Counted from the stretch's first letter, positions 8,654-16,925 are shown. The stretch is 64,000 nt of DNA from Ardenticatenaceae bacterium (GCA_020634245.1 JACKCC010000006.1:682001-746000), one strand, 5' to 3'. Numbers and translations: made by a program. Notes: a model not told the origin generated them from the sequence alone.

Positions 8654-9387
8654 TCATTCTATTGGCGGAATAGGTTCTTCCTTACTACCAGCCACACGGC
8701 CGTTCACTTCAAACCCCCACAACTGCAAATCATTCGTAATTGCACCGCCGTAGGTAATAACTACGCGGATGGCCGCGGCCAGCTTGAGCAGAGTGAGGAG
8801 GCGGTCAACGGCCGTATTCCTGGCCTGAATGTTAATCTCACGCTGATCTTTACCGCTGGCCCGGTCGGTGAGACTGGCTTGCATCGTGTCCAGGTGGCTT
8901 TGCATCGTTGCCAACGGCGGATCGCTGATCTGCTGTTCGGCGGATAGACTGGCTTCCTTTGTCACATAAGCTTGGAGGAAATCGAGCCACTGCCCCTGGC
9001 TTGTAGGCTTGCGTACCGACACCTTGCCTTTGACAACGGCCGTATCCAATCCCCACTGCTCCAATTGGGCCAGATTATCAAAATGATTGGCTTTCAGGCG
9101 CATAATCGCTTTATCCAGCAGCGGGCGTACCGTTTCATACGTTTGCCGCACCACTTCACCGGCAGCAGCACGGCCGCTTTCACCGCTTTGGGCAGCGGCA
9201 ATAGCCGTCTGGGCCTCAGATAACGCCGCTTGAATCAACGCCAGCGGCACGTCTTGCAGTTGGCTTTCCGTTGCCAGGCTGCTTTCATAAGCGGTAGTTG
9301 CCGTTTCGCCGTTGAACCACAGCGCGATAGAAAAGGCCAGCGGACGTTTAACGAAATCCAGGTTGCATCAAGTTTAAGGGCGAGCAT
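8654..9387 (-). pseudogene. Frameshifted gene for an unrecognised helical protein
   Basis: A strong ribosome site GGGGAGGT (9392-9399) precedes the ATG at 9385-9387, which opens MLALKLDATW and then runs out of phase. The adjacent frame continues convincingly as NLDFVKRPLAF...LWFNGETATTAYESS and joins the long open frame ending at 8654 (last residues EPIPPIE). A single-base indel near 9355-9372 therefore separates the start from the body; restored, the product would be about 243 residues. The body is mostly helical, with no membrane segment or known motif. Three ACGGCCGT sites mark it as host-type DNA. The alternative is that translation begins at the internal ATG at 9250 (MPLALIQAAL), giving 198 residues, or that the indel is a sequencing error. 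I do not recognise the family. Confidence 0.6.
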
Positions 9388-9985
9388 GACTACCTCCCCA
9401 ATTTGCTTACGAGCCGGAAGACTGGCATTTTTCCGGCGACAGGTTAACAACTTGACATAGCATGATATAATTTCGCCGTACTTGTAAAGTTTTTCACGAG
9501 CGAATACGAAAAAAGTACTATTGTGCAAATTTGAAAGCAAAGAACGACCTAAATCCCTCGATTGTATTTGACTAAAAACGGCTGTAAATAATCCTCGCTA
9601 TTCTTATCTGGTCATGCATACTAAAAATTGCTATTAATATGCATGTTTTATAAAAATAGTGCCTAAAAATTTACAACAGGCAATATGGTCATAAAATAAT
9701 ATGAAAAAAATTATCAACACATCATGTTGACAAAAATAACGCTAAAAATTACCACTAGATATGACATGAGAATAAAACAGTGTAGGGGGGATTATTAATA
9801 AGTGCCATGCCAACAAAAATAGACTTGAAAAGATTCCAGCAAGGCCGTACTGACTAAAAAGAAAGCATGAGTCCCATCAAAATCATCAAGTTGACTTTGT
9901 TTTAGTTAAAATTTTGGCTGTCGTTATGATGAATAGAGCTTTGGACAACAAGATGGGATTTATAAAAATAAAATTGGCAGTGAAG

Positions 9986-10066
9986 TTGTCATTCCGAACG
10001 AAGAGAGGAATCCCGCCTTATTCGCAAGCATAAAAAGATTTCTCGGCGGACTTCGAAACGACAATA
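9986..10066 (+). repeat. Dispersed ~80-bp imperfect inverted-repeat element, copy 1
   Basis: The element begins GTCATTCCGAACGAAGAG, has AGATTTCTCGG in its second half and ends TTCGAAACGACAA, so its ends are imperfectly complementary. Its reverse complement recurs at 58801-58882 with the same three blocks in the same order and spacing. Two diverged copies 49 kb apart in opposite orientation define a small dispersed, MITE-like or RNA-hairpin family with no coding capacity. Confidence 0.8.
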
Positions 10067-10197
10067 TTGTTATCCGATTTGTTGATTAAAGAAAAGGGAG
10101 CGCCTCTACGAATTATTGTGCAAACATAAAAGAGACTCCCAGGCCCCGGCCCCTAAAAATTAAGCTCAACTATGAAATATGTGCAAACTTGCCTGGA

Positions 10198-10228
10198 TGT
10201 GACAGTCACTTCAAAAGTGACTGTCACA
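10198..10228. terminator. Perfect 14-bp hairpin downstream of glgC
   Basis: TGTGACAGTCACTT and its exact complement are separated by CAA, making a perfect 14-bp stem with a 3-base loop 32 bp after the glgC stop. No T-run follows on the minus strand, so it is a candidate transcript-end or mRNA-protecting hairpin rather than a standard intrinsic terminator. Confidence 0.5.
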
Positions 10229-10259
10229 TTGATGCACATTTTTTACCATGAGCTAAAAA

Positions 10260-11519
10260 TTAAATTACCGTGTTATCAGGAATGATTGCCCCTTTGGGAA
10301 CGATGACAATGCCCTCGCGGGAAACCCAATTGTGGTGTTCTTCATCTGGCCGGTCGGGGAGATTGCGGATGATTACATGACGGCCGATTCGGGCATTCTT
10401 GTCAATGATGGCTCCCTGAATAACCGAATCAGGTCCAATACCCATGTTCGGGCTGCCCGGTTTCCACCATTCGTCAATCTGATCAGGCGATTCATAATAA
10501 TCGGCGCCCATCATCAACGTGCGCTCAATCGTGACGCCATGCCCGATGATGCTGCGCAGCCCGATGACCGAATTGCGGATGGCGGCTTCCTGAATGCGGC
10601 AGCCATCGGCTAACAGGACGTTGGTCAGACTGCCGCCTTCCACTTTGGAACCGGCCAAAAAGCGGGGGCGCGTGTAAATGGGATGGTCCGGATCATACAA
10701 ATTGAAAAGCGGCAGCGGGGCGGCCATGTTCAAATTTACTTCATAAAAACGGCGCACCGTTCCGATGTCTTCCCAATAGCCGTTGAAGATGTAGCCCACG
10801 ACACGGCTGTTATCAATCGCCGCCGGAATGATGTGACGGCCGAAATCAGTGCCTTTGTTGTCGTCCAACATTTTCAGCAATGTTTTGGTTTTGAAGACGT
10901 AAATGCCCATCGAAGCCATCAGCGGTTTGTGGGGATCGTCGCTGCTTTCCAGGCGGTGGATTTCATCCGGCTCTTTGGGTTTTTCCACAAATTCGGTAAT
11001 CTGGCCGGTTTCATCCAGCTTCAAAATGCCCAATCCGGGCGCTTCATCCCGGCTGACGGGGATGACGGCGATGCTGATGTCGGCCTTGCTTTCCACATGA
11101 TGCTCAACGAATTCGCGGTAATCCATGCGGTACAGGTGATCACCGGCCAGGATGAGGGTGTATTCGGCTCCGGCTGCTTCAATTTCGATGATTTGTTTAC
11201 GGATGGCATCGGCCGTTCCCTGGTACCATTCGCCGCTTTGATGGGTCTGTTCGGCGGCCAGAATCTGTACCCAACCCTGGGAAAAAGCATCGCGCATGTA
11301 AGTTCGGTGTATGTGGCGGTGCAGCGAGACGGATTTGAACTGAGTCAGAATGGCAATTTTATCGATACCGGCATGAAAGCAGTTGCTCATGGGGATGTCG
11401 ATAAGCCGGTATTTTCCGGCCAGGGGTACGGCCGGTTTGGTGCGATCACGAGTTAATGGATAAAGGCGGGTTCCCTGTCCTCCTCCCAAGATGACGGCTA
11501 AAACATCGTGCATTTCCAT
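10260..11519 (-). CDS. glgC: Glucose-1-phosphate adenylyltransferase
   Basis: The enzyme makes ADP-glucose from ATP and glucose-1-phosphate, the committed step of bacterial glycogen synthesis, in the cytoplasm. The 419-residue protein has the full set of family marks: the nucleotide-binding GGGQGTRLYPLTRDRTKPAV near the N-terminus, KYRLIDIPMSNC, GTADAIRKQ, LAGDHLYRMDY, and IVEKP-type FVEKPKEP. A C-terminal left-handed beta-helix follows, with hexapeptide repeats around SVIGLRSIIGHGVTIERTLMMGADYY. Length is standard for GlgC. A strong AGGAGGT lies just upstream of the start at 11519; translation could also begin at the ATG two codons later. No glgA or glgB is adjacent, so the gene stands alone here. 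It could supply carbon stores linked to the pullulanase encoded further along, which is inference. Confidence 0.96.
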   Translation of the reverse strand: MEMHDVLAVILGGGQGTRLYPLTRDRTKPAVPLAGKYRLIDIPMSNCFHAGIDKIAILTQFKSVSLHRHIHRTYMRDAFSQGWVQILAAEQTHQSGEWYQGTADAIRKQIIEIEAAGAEYTLILAGDHLYRMDYREFVEHHVESKADISIAVIPVSRDEAPGLGILKLDETGQITEFVEKPKEPDEIHRLESSDDPHKPLMASMGIYVFKTKTLLKMLDDNKGTDFGRHIIPAAIDNSRVVGYIFNGYWEDIGTVRRFYEVNLNMAAPLPLFNLYDPDHPIYTRPRFLAGSKVEGGSLTNVLLADGCRIQEAAIRNSVIGLRSIIGHGVTIERTLMMGADYYESPDQIDEWWKPGSPNMGIGPDSVIQGAIIDKNARIGRHVIIRNLPDRPDEEHHNWVSREGIVIVPKGAIIPDNTVI

Positions 11520-11650
11520 TGGATACTACCTCCTAGAATGACCAAAAGCGCCGATTGGCTCCCATTGTTCAATTTGTGACGTGCCCTGAGTATAACTCAC
11601 TTGGCCTGATTTCGGCAGGTTTTTGGGAGATATTGCGTTCCTTCTCCAAA

Positions 11651-11711
11651 AGTAGGGGTATATCCTTGTGGCCGCCTACTTGGGCAGGCACAAGGCACTG
11701 CCCCTACTGTG
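11651..11711. repeat. Intergenic inverted repeat (GTAGGGG...CCCCTAC type)
   Basis: The spacer between glgC and the sirtuin gene holds GTAGGGGTATATCCTTGTG followed by GGCACAAGGCACTGCCCCTAC, an imperfect inverted repeat with pairing arms TAGGGG/CCCCTA and CCTTGTG/CACAAGG. It resembles the other lineage-specific spacer palindromes in this window and leaves little room for a promoter upstream of the glgC-side genes. Confidence 0.65.
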
Positions 11712-11719
11712 AATTAATG

Positions 11720-12481
11720 TCATTTTGATTGAGGATTCCAGGCCGCCGCCAATAATGCCGGTAGGATTTCACCGGATGGGCCGTTCAAAACGTAATTCAT
11801 CTGCCGGCTGATAGGTGTGTGATTGGGGTTGATTTCGACGGTAATACGGCCGTTCCGAATCGCGTAAGCCGGTATTGAAGCCGCCGGATGAACGAGCGCC
11901 GAGGTCCCAATGGCGAAGAAAATATCACAGGATTGCGCCGCAGCAACGGCCGTTGTTAGTGCGCTGTACGGCAGCCCTTCGCCAAACCAGACCACATCCG
12001 GCCGCAGCAAACCGCCGCAGCGGGGGCAGCGGGGCGGGATTTCATCTGTTTCCGGCCAATTGGTGACGATACGGCCGTCATCAAGACATTTGGTGCGCAT
12101 AATATTACCGTGCAGTTCGATCACATTTTCACTGCCCGCCTGCTGGTGCAGCCCATCCACATTTTGCGTAATCAGGGTGAACCGGGGAACCCGTCGGGCC
12201 AGCTCCGCCAGGGCGCGATGGCCGGGATTGGGTTCCGCCTTGGCCACCAGCCCGCGCCGCCATTCGTACCATTCCCACACCAGCCGGGGGTTGCGCCGGA
12301 ACGCCTGCGGCGTCGCCAGTTCCTCCGGATCATATTGCGCCCACAAGCCGGTTTGCGCCTCGCGGAACGTGGGCACGCCGCTCTCGGCCGATATACCGGC
12401 TCCGGATAACACGGCCACATGCTGCGCCTGGCGTAAAGCGGCAACTAACTCATCGGGAATCGAAAAAGTGTTTGGATTCAT
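11720..12481 (-). CDS. cobB: NAD-dependent protein deacylase (sirtuin, CobB type)
   Basis: Sirtuins remove acyl groups from lysines using NAD+, giving nicotinamide and O-acyl-ADP-ribose. The 253-residue protein shows the Rossmann NAD-binding motif GAGISAESGVPTFR near the N-terminus, the TQNVDGLHQQAG motif, the catalytic histidine in ELHGN, and a zinc region with RTKC and CPRCGG. The zinc module shows three clear cysteines with the first pair incomplete, much as in other class III bacterial sirtuins. The segment EWYEWRRG contains the YxxR pair that marks class III enzymes, which prefer succinyl or malonyl lysines; that preference is inferred from the motif. The downstream spacer is occupied by a spacer palindrome. 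It is likely a housekeeping gene, with three ACGGCCGT sites. Confidence 0.93.
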   Translation of the reverse strand: MNPNTFSIPDELVAALRQAQHVAVLSGAGISAESGVPTFREAQTGLWAQYDPEELATPQAFRRNPRLVWEWYEWRRGLVAKAEPNPGHRALAELARRVPRFTLITQNVDGLHQQAGSENVIELHGNIMRTKCLDDGRIVTNWPETDEIPPRCPRCGGLLRPDVVWFGEGLPYSALTTAVAAAQSCDIFFAIGTSALVHPAASIPAYAIRNGRITVEINPNHTPISRQMNYVLNGPSGEILPALLAAAWNPQSK

Positions 12482-12493
12482 CAGACTATCAAG

Positions 12494-12602
12494 AAGTCAT
12501 GCATCATGCGTCATGTGCCAAATAGGTTTCGTTGATAAGTGCCAGGCACAGGGCGGAACGATGTTGAATATAGCAAGTTTTACTGCCCTGTGCCTGGCAC
12601 TT
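12494..12602. repeat. Composite spacer repeat: GACGCATGAC-type block plus an 18-bp perfect GTGCCAGGCAC hairpin
   Basis: A short TCATGCATCATGCGTCATG block (12496 on) is followed by a perfect inverted repeat: AAGTGCCAGGCACAGGGC at 12537-12554 pairs with its exact complement at 12585-12602. Both parts belong to families found in other spacers (15584, 29510, 34385 and 54210; 16931 and 42264). The hairpin lies between the mgtE stop side and the sirtuin start, so it probably forms in the mRNA leader of the sirtuin gene or acts as a transcript boundary. Confidence 0.85.
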
Positions 12603-12613
12603 CACACTTGGTG

Positions 12614-13969
12614 TCAAATGCCTAAAATCGTTTTGGCCAGCGAGAAGTAAATCATTAAACCAGAAGCATCGACGATGGTGGCAATCATGGGGCCGCTGAT
12701 GACGGTAGGGTCAATTTTGAAGCGGTCGGCGACAATGGGGATGACGGTGGCCACGGTCGTAGACCAGATGACGACAACGGGCAGGGTAAAGGCCACAACC
12801 AGAGCGACACCAAAACCGGTGTGCCACAGCAGGGCGCGGGCGATGCCCACCAATCCCATGACCAGCCCTAAAATCAAGCCAACGGAGACTTCACGCCGCC
12901 AGGCTTGCCACAAATTACTCAAGCGTACCTCATCCAGCGTAATGGCGCGGATGATGGTGGCGACGGTTTGTGATCCGGCATTACCGCCCGTGCCGGTGAT
13001 AAGTGTGATGAAAAAGCCGAGAGCGACAATCACATCCAGTTCGTGCTGGAACAGGCGGATCACTTCGCCGGAGAGGGTGGAGGCGACGAACAGCAGCAGG
13101 AGCCAGCCGATACGTTTGCCCACAATCTGCCATACGGTGGCGGAAAAGTAAGGCTGATCGAGCGGTTCAGAACCACCCAGCCGCTGGATGTCTTCGGTGA
13201 CTTCTTCTTCGAAAATGTCAAGCACATCATCGACGGTGACGACGCCCAGGAGACGGCCGTAGACATCCACCACCGGAATCGCAAAATAATCATACCGGGC
13301 CACCATCTCGGCCAATTCTTCCTGATCGGCCGTGACCGGAACCGAAACGACGTCGGTGGCCATAATTTCTTCGATGGTGTGTTCCGGGCTGCTCAATACC
13401 AGCACTCGCAGGGGAACGACGCCGATGAGTTTGTCCTGGCGGTCAACCACGTAGAGATATTGCAGCGTTTCCGGGTCTTCCAGTGAGCGCAAAAATTCCA
13501 GCGTATGGGCGACGGTCCAATGGCGGCGCAGGGCAACGACATCGCGGGTCATCAAACGACCGGCCGTTTCTTCCTCGTAGGCTAACAGTTCGCGGACTTC
13601 TTCGGCCTCTTCCGGCTCCATCAGGTCGAGCAGGCGGTCAGAAACGTCGTCGGGCAAATCCTCCAGGAACTCGGCGGCGTCGTCCATGGGCAGCGTTTCC
13701 AGAAGGTCGGCCAGATGTTCATCGTCTACTTTTTCGACCAGTTCCTGCCGTACCAAACTGCCGGTTTCGTCCAGCACTTCACTGGCTATGTCTAAATCGA
13801 GCAGGCTGAAAAGAGTAACGGCCGTATCCGAGGGCAGTTGGTCCATCAAATCGGCAATATCGGCCGGATGAACGTTGACCAGAAGCTGCCTGAGTTCTTC
13901 TAAATTATTTTGTTCGACGAGCGCCTGAATTGCTTCAGTCGCCGGTAAATCGACGTAATTTTCTTCCAT
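12614..13969 (-). CDS. mgtE: Magnesium transporter MgtE
   Basis: MgtE is a Mg2+-gated channel of the inner membrane. The protein has the expected three parts. The N-terminal helical superdomain carries repeated LLxxxHPADIADLM and EILDxL-like helices. Two CBS domains follow (LMTRDVVALRRHWTVA and IMATDVVSVPVTADQEE). The last 170 residues are a five-helix membrane domain with GTGGNAGSQTVATIIRAI, the conserved pore-region sequence. I place the start at the ATG at 13967-13969 (MEENYVDLP), 8 bp after CAGGAG; the GTG three codons upstream would sit on top of the ribosome site. Length, about 451 residues, is normal. No dedicated Mg2+ riboswitch is obvious in the leader, although the 440-bp spacer upstream leaves room for one. 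Confidence 0.95.
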   Translation of the reverse strand: MEENYVDLPATEAIQALVEQNNLEELRQLLVNVHPADIADLMDQLPSDTAVTLFSLLDLDIASEVLDETGSLVRQELVEKVDDEHLADLLETLPMDDAAEFLEDLPDDVSDRLLDLMEPEEAEEVRELLAYEEETAGRLMTRDVVALRRHWTVAHTLEFLRSLEDPETLQYLYVVDRQDKLIGVVPLRVLVLSSPEHTIEEIMATDVVSVPVTADQEELAEMVARYDYFAIPVVDVYGRLLGVVTVDDVLDIFEEEVTEDIQRLGGSEPLDQPYFSATVWQIVGKRIGWLLLLFVASTLSGEVIRLFQHELDVIVALGFFITLITGTGGNAGSQTVATIIRAITLDEVRLSNLWQAWRREVSVGLILGLVMGLVGIARALLWHTGFGVALVVAFTLPVVVIWSTTVATVIPIVADRFKIDPTVISGPMIATIVDASGLMIYFSLAKTILGI

Positions 13970-14419
13970 GACACACACTCCTGATCGTTCAATTTTACTG
14001 GTGCTGTCCCGGCAAACTTGGAAGGTACGAGACGGCCGTCTATTATAACGTAACTCATCTCGTTGGGGCAGATGTGATTGGGGAAAGATATTGAAGCGTT
14101 TTGTATAATTTTCTGGCCAGATAGAAAAGTTGTGGCTGTTAGAAAACGGCCGTTACCCTACTCCCATCTGACAAAATTCCCAGTGTAAAACCCCCTCGTA
14201 ATCGATTAAACTTCCAACCAAGAGATAAATTTTAGCAGCGAAAAAACAGGACTTGCGCGATATGGTTGCAGTTCTACCCCGATAAATTGCTTTCTACCCA
14301 ACTTACAACCCTTATACCGGCGGCAATCTGTGCAAATCTCAATAAGTTCAAATGATTTCAAATGGTTGGGGTTATGAACCCGATTACTATTTGAATAGGA
14401 CAAAAGGAAAGGGTGTGAC
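13970..14419. other. 450-bp spacer between divergent mgtE and the histidine kinase gene
   Basis: No gene is visible; the one leftward open frame (14206-14478) overlaps the kinase start and lacks coding character. Two ACGGCCGT sites lie at about 14032 and 14146. The spacer must hold both divergent promoters. I see no confident -35/-10 pair and no clear riboswitch fold, although its length upstream of mgtE would allow one. Confidence 0.5.
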
Positions 14420-15583
14420 ATGGGAGATGTCATGTTAGAAAAAAAAGAGACGAAATATGCACCGGCCGAACGGGCCACATTCGAAACCTTGCAGCGCCAG
14501 CGGGCGAATTTTTCCAGCGCAGGATTTATGCTGGAAATTATGGATTCTGTCCCCAGTGGTTTGGTAGTCTTGAATGAGCAGCGGCAGATTGTTTACAGTA
14601 ATGATGCATTTTGCCAGGCTGTAAAAACAAAAGAAAGCTCAGCTATTGGTTTACGTCCTGGTGAGGCATTAAATTGTATTCACGCCTTTGAAACGGATGG
14701 CGGCTGTGGAACGACAGAGTTTTGTTCGACTTGTGGAGCAGTACAAGCCATTCTTCAAGCTCAGAAAGGGAATAAAAATATTCAGGAGTGCCGCATTATG
14801 CGACACGATGTTGAAGGGGCGGAAGAGGCACTTGATTTACGGGTGTGGGCGACTCCTATGCAGTTAAATGGAGAAAGGTTTACGATATTTGCTGTAAACG
14901 ATATCAGTAATGAAAAGCGACGGCGCGTTTTGGAACGGGTCTTTTTCCATGACATTCGTAATACGGCTGGAGCTATTCAAGGTCTGGCAGAATTGATAGC
15001 GATGGTCGATGACCCGGCTGAGTTGCAGGATTTTGATTTTGGCGGCTTGTTAGATCAGGCTTCCCATCAGTTAATTGATGAGATTGAGGCGCAGCGGCAA
15101 ATCATGGCCGCTGAAAATGAAGAATTGGAGCCAGAACTGCGCCGTATTCAGGCTTTGCTGCTTTTGCAAGATGTCAAAAAGCTGTATGACCGGCACATTA
15201 TCAGTGAAGAACGATTTATTCAACTTGATCCGCAGTCTGAGAATTTGGAGATGTTGACGGACCCGACATTGCTTAAGCGGGTGGTGGGCAATATGGTTAA
15301 AAACGCTTTGGAAGCGTGCAAGCCGGACGAAACGGTGACGATTGGTTGCGATCGGTTTGGTGGTTTTGTCCGCTTTTGGGTTCATAACCCAACGTTTATG
15401 CCAAACCACATCCAACTACAAATTTTCCAGCGATCGTTTTCAACCAAGGGTAACGGCCGTGGCCTGGGCACCTACAGTATGAAATTGTTGAGCGAACGAT
15501 ATTTGAACGGCCGTGTCACTTTCAAATCATCGCCCAATGAAGGAACCGTCTTCATTGGCCTGTATCCGGCCAGGATGGACTGA
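14420..15583 (+). CDS. PAS-domain sensor histidine kinase (soluble)
   Basis: This 387-residue protein has no membrane segment. A PAS domain (about residues 30-155) opens MLEIMDSVPSGLVVLNEQRQ and carries an unusual cysteine cluster, NCIHA...GGCGTTEFCSTCGA, suggestive of redox or metal sensing. The phospho-acceptor helix has FFHDIRNTAGAIQG, with the histidine in HD-I-R-N. The ATPase domain keeps the N-box NMVKNALEA and the G2 segment FSTKGNGRGLGTYSMKLL. The usual DxGxG of G1 is replaced by VHNPTFMP, a substitution typical of a recognised subfamily rather than decay. AAAGGAAAGGG precedes the start. No response regulator is adjacent, so it is an orphan kinase whose partner is elsewhere. Confidence 0.88.
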   Translation: MGDVMLEKKETKYAPAERATFETLQRQRANFSSAGFMLEIMDSVPSGLVVLNEQRQIVYSNDAFCQAVKTKESSAIGLRPGEALNCIHAFETDGGCGTTEFCSTCGAVQAILQAQKGNKNIQECRIMRHDVEGAEEALDLRVWATPMQLNGERFTIFAVNDISNEKRRRVLERVFFHDIRNTAGAIQGLAELIAMVDDPAELQDFDFGGLLDQASHQLIDEIEAQRQIMAAENEELEPELRRIQALLLLQDVKKLYDRHIISEERFIQLDPQSENLEMLTDPTLLKRVVGNMVKNALEACKPDETVTIGCDRFGGFVRFWVHNPTFMPNHIQLQIFQRSFSTKGNGRGLGTYSMKLLSERYLNGRVTFKSSPNEGTVFIGLYPARMD

Positions 15584-15647
15584 TGACGTATACGAATGAC
15601 AAAATGACGTTTGATATGTCACGCGTCATTTTGTCATGCGTCATTTT
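15584..15647. repeat. Spacer repeat of the ATGACGCATGAC family
   Basis: The 64 bp between the convergent kinase and proA genes consist of ATGACGTATACGAATGACAA, then AATGACGTTTGATATGTCAC, then GCGTCATTTTGTCATGCGTC and a T-run into an ACGGCCGT site. The two halves are inverted copies (GACAAAATGACG versus CGTCATTTTGTC) and would fold into a hairpin ending both transcripts. Relatives lie at 29510, 34385 and 54210. Confidence 0.8.
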
Positions 15648-16913
15648 TTACGGCCGTATATGCCCATCCCCATAGCCAATCCACTTGTAAGTCGTTAACT
15701 CTTCCAGTCCCATGGGGCCGCGGGCGTGCAGTTTTTGCGTGCTGACCGCTACTTCCGCGCCCAGGCCAAACTGCCCGCCATCGTTAAAGCGCGTGCTGGC
15801 ATTCACAAAAATTGCCGACGAACTGAGGGCGTTGACGAATTTCGTCGCGTTGTGCCAATCATTGGTGAGAATGCTTTCCGTATGTTCGGTTGTGTGCTTT
15901 TGGATATGGGCAATGGCCTCGTCCACATTGGCTACCAGCCGGACACCCAAAATGAGCGATAGCCATTCCTGGTCAAAATCTCCCGGTCCGGCGGCCACAA
16001 CTTTGGCTTCATGCTGCAACTTATTCAAAATGTCCAAGGCTTCGCTGGAGGCCCGCAGTTCGACGCCGCTCTTGGCCAGGCGCAGCGCCATTTTGGGCAG
16101 GAAATCCTGGGCGATGGCTGGGTGTACCAGCACCGTGTCCAGGGCATTGCAAACGCTGGGGCGCTGCACTTTGGAATTTTCCACGATGTCTACGGCCCGG
16201 TCCAAATCGGCGCTTTCATCGACAAAAATGTGGCAAATGCCAATGCCGCCAGTGATAACCGGGATGGAACTTTGTTCGCGGCACAGCTTATGCAGCCCGG
16301 CCCCGCCGCGCGGGATGAGCATATCGACGTATTCGTCCAGCCGCAGCAGTTGGCTCACTAATTCGCGGTCGGGATTGTCGATGTATTGTACGGCCGTTTG
16401 TGGCAGCCCCACATCGCGCAAAGCCGTTTGAATCACCGTCACTAAAGCCAGATTGGAGCGCAGAGTTTCGCTGCCGCCGCGCAAAATCGAGGCGTTGCCC
16501 GCCTTCAGACTCAACGTAGCTACATCGATGGTGACGTTGGGGCGGGCCTCGTAAATGACGCCCAACACGCCCACCGGAATCCGGCGGCGGCTGAGGCGCA
16601 TCCCATTGGGCAGGAGGCGGCTCTCCAACTCCTTGCCCACCGGATCGGGCAAATCAACAACTTTGCGTGTATCCGCGGCCAGCCCGGTTACCCGTTTTTC
16701 CGTGAGGAGCAGTCTGTCCAGCAACGAATCGCTCAGGCCGCGGGAACGGCCGTCGTCAATATCCTGGGCATTGGCTGCCAAAATCACCGAGGATTGGGCT
16801 TCGATTTCATCAGCGATGGCTAACAGCGCCTCGTTTTTCTGTCTCGTCGTCAGCGTAGCCAACTGGCGGCCGGCAATTTTTGCGGCTTTCCCCATAGCAA
16901 TTAGATCGGTCAT
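15648..16913 (-). CDS. proA: Glutamate-5-semialdehyde dehydrogenase (gamma-glutamyl phosphate reductase)
   Basis: ProA reduces gamma-glutamyl phosphate with NADPH to glutamate-5-semialdehyde, the second step of proline synthesis. The 421-residue frame begins MTDLIAMGKAAKIAGRQLAT and shows PDPVGKELESRLLPNGMRLS, the cofactor-region VGVLGVIYEARPNVTIDVA, GGSETLRSN and IPRGGAGLHKLC. The active-site cysteine is in VQRPSVCNALDTVLVH, and NASTRFNDGGQFGLGAEV lies near the end. All are diagnostic of ProA. Length is normal. It follows proB on the same strand after 85 bp that contain a spacer hairpin, so the pair is probably one transcription unit, proB first. Confidence 0.97.
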   Translation of the reverse strand: MTDLIAMGKAAKIAGRQLATLTTRQKNEALLAIADEIEAQSSVILAANAQDIDDGRSRGLSDSLLDRLLLTEKRVTGLAADTRKVVDLPDPVGKELESRLLPNGMRLSRRRIPVGVLGVIYEARPNVTIDVATLSLKAGNASILRGGSETLRSNLALVTVIQTALRDVGLPQTAVQYIDNPDRELVSQLLRLDEYVDMLIPRGGAGLHKLCREQSSIPVITGGIGICHIFVDESADLDRAVDIVENSKVQRPSVCNALDTVLVHPAIAQDFLPKMALRLAKSGVELRASSEALDILNKLQHEAKVVAAGPGDFDQEWLSLILGVRLVANVDEAIAHIQKHTTEHTESILTNDWHNATKFVNALSSSAIFVNASTRFNDGGQFGLGAEVAVSTQKLHARGPMGLEELTTYKWIGYGDGHIRP

Positions 16914-16925
16914 TTTTCACACTCC

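Larger units (their letters stand above)
9388..10259. other. Long AT-rich spacer without a recognisable gene
   Basis: No convincing reading frame exists in these 870 bp. The stretch is much richer in A and T than its surroundings. It holds five copies of CTAAAAATT (9621, 9663, 9742, 10153, 10253), a mobile-looking repeat at about 9986-10066, and a perfect hairpin at 10198-10228. The shared 9-mers suggest remnants of an iterated element or a structured noncoding region; I cannot assign either. Confidence 0.6.

Noticed and set aside
780..8680. Direct or inverted repeats and an integrase flanking the AT-rich island
   Set aside because: I looked at both borders and found no matching ends, tRNA or recombinase; the mode of entry of the cassette is not visible.
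9700..9730. A DnaA-box-like TTATCAACA in the AT-rich spacer suggesting an origin
   Set aside because: Only one such site, with a mismatch, and no dnaA, dnaN or gyrB genes nearby.
10683..11456. 257-codon open frame opposite glgC
   Set aside because: It lies entirely antisense to a well conserved gene, has no ribosome site, and its composition follows from glgC codon usage.
13970..14419. An M-box (Mg2+) riboswitch in the mgtE leader
   Set aside because: No conserved M-box blocks were recognisable; a covariance-model search would be decisive.
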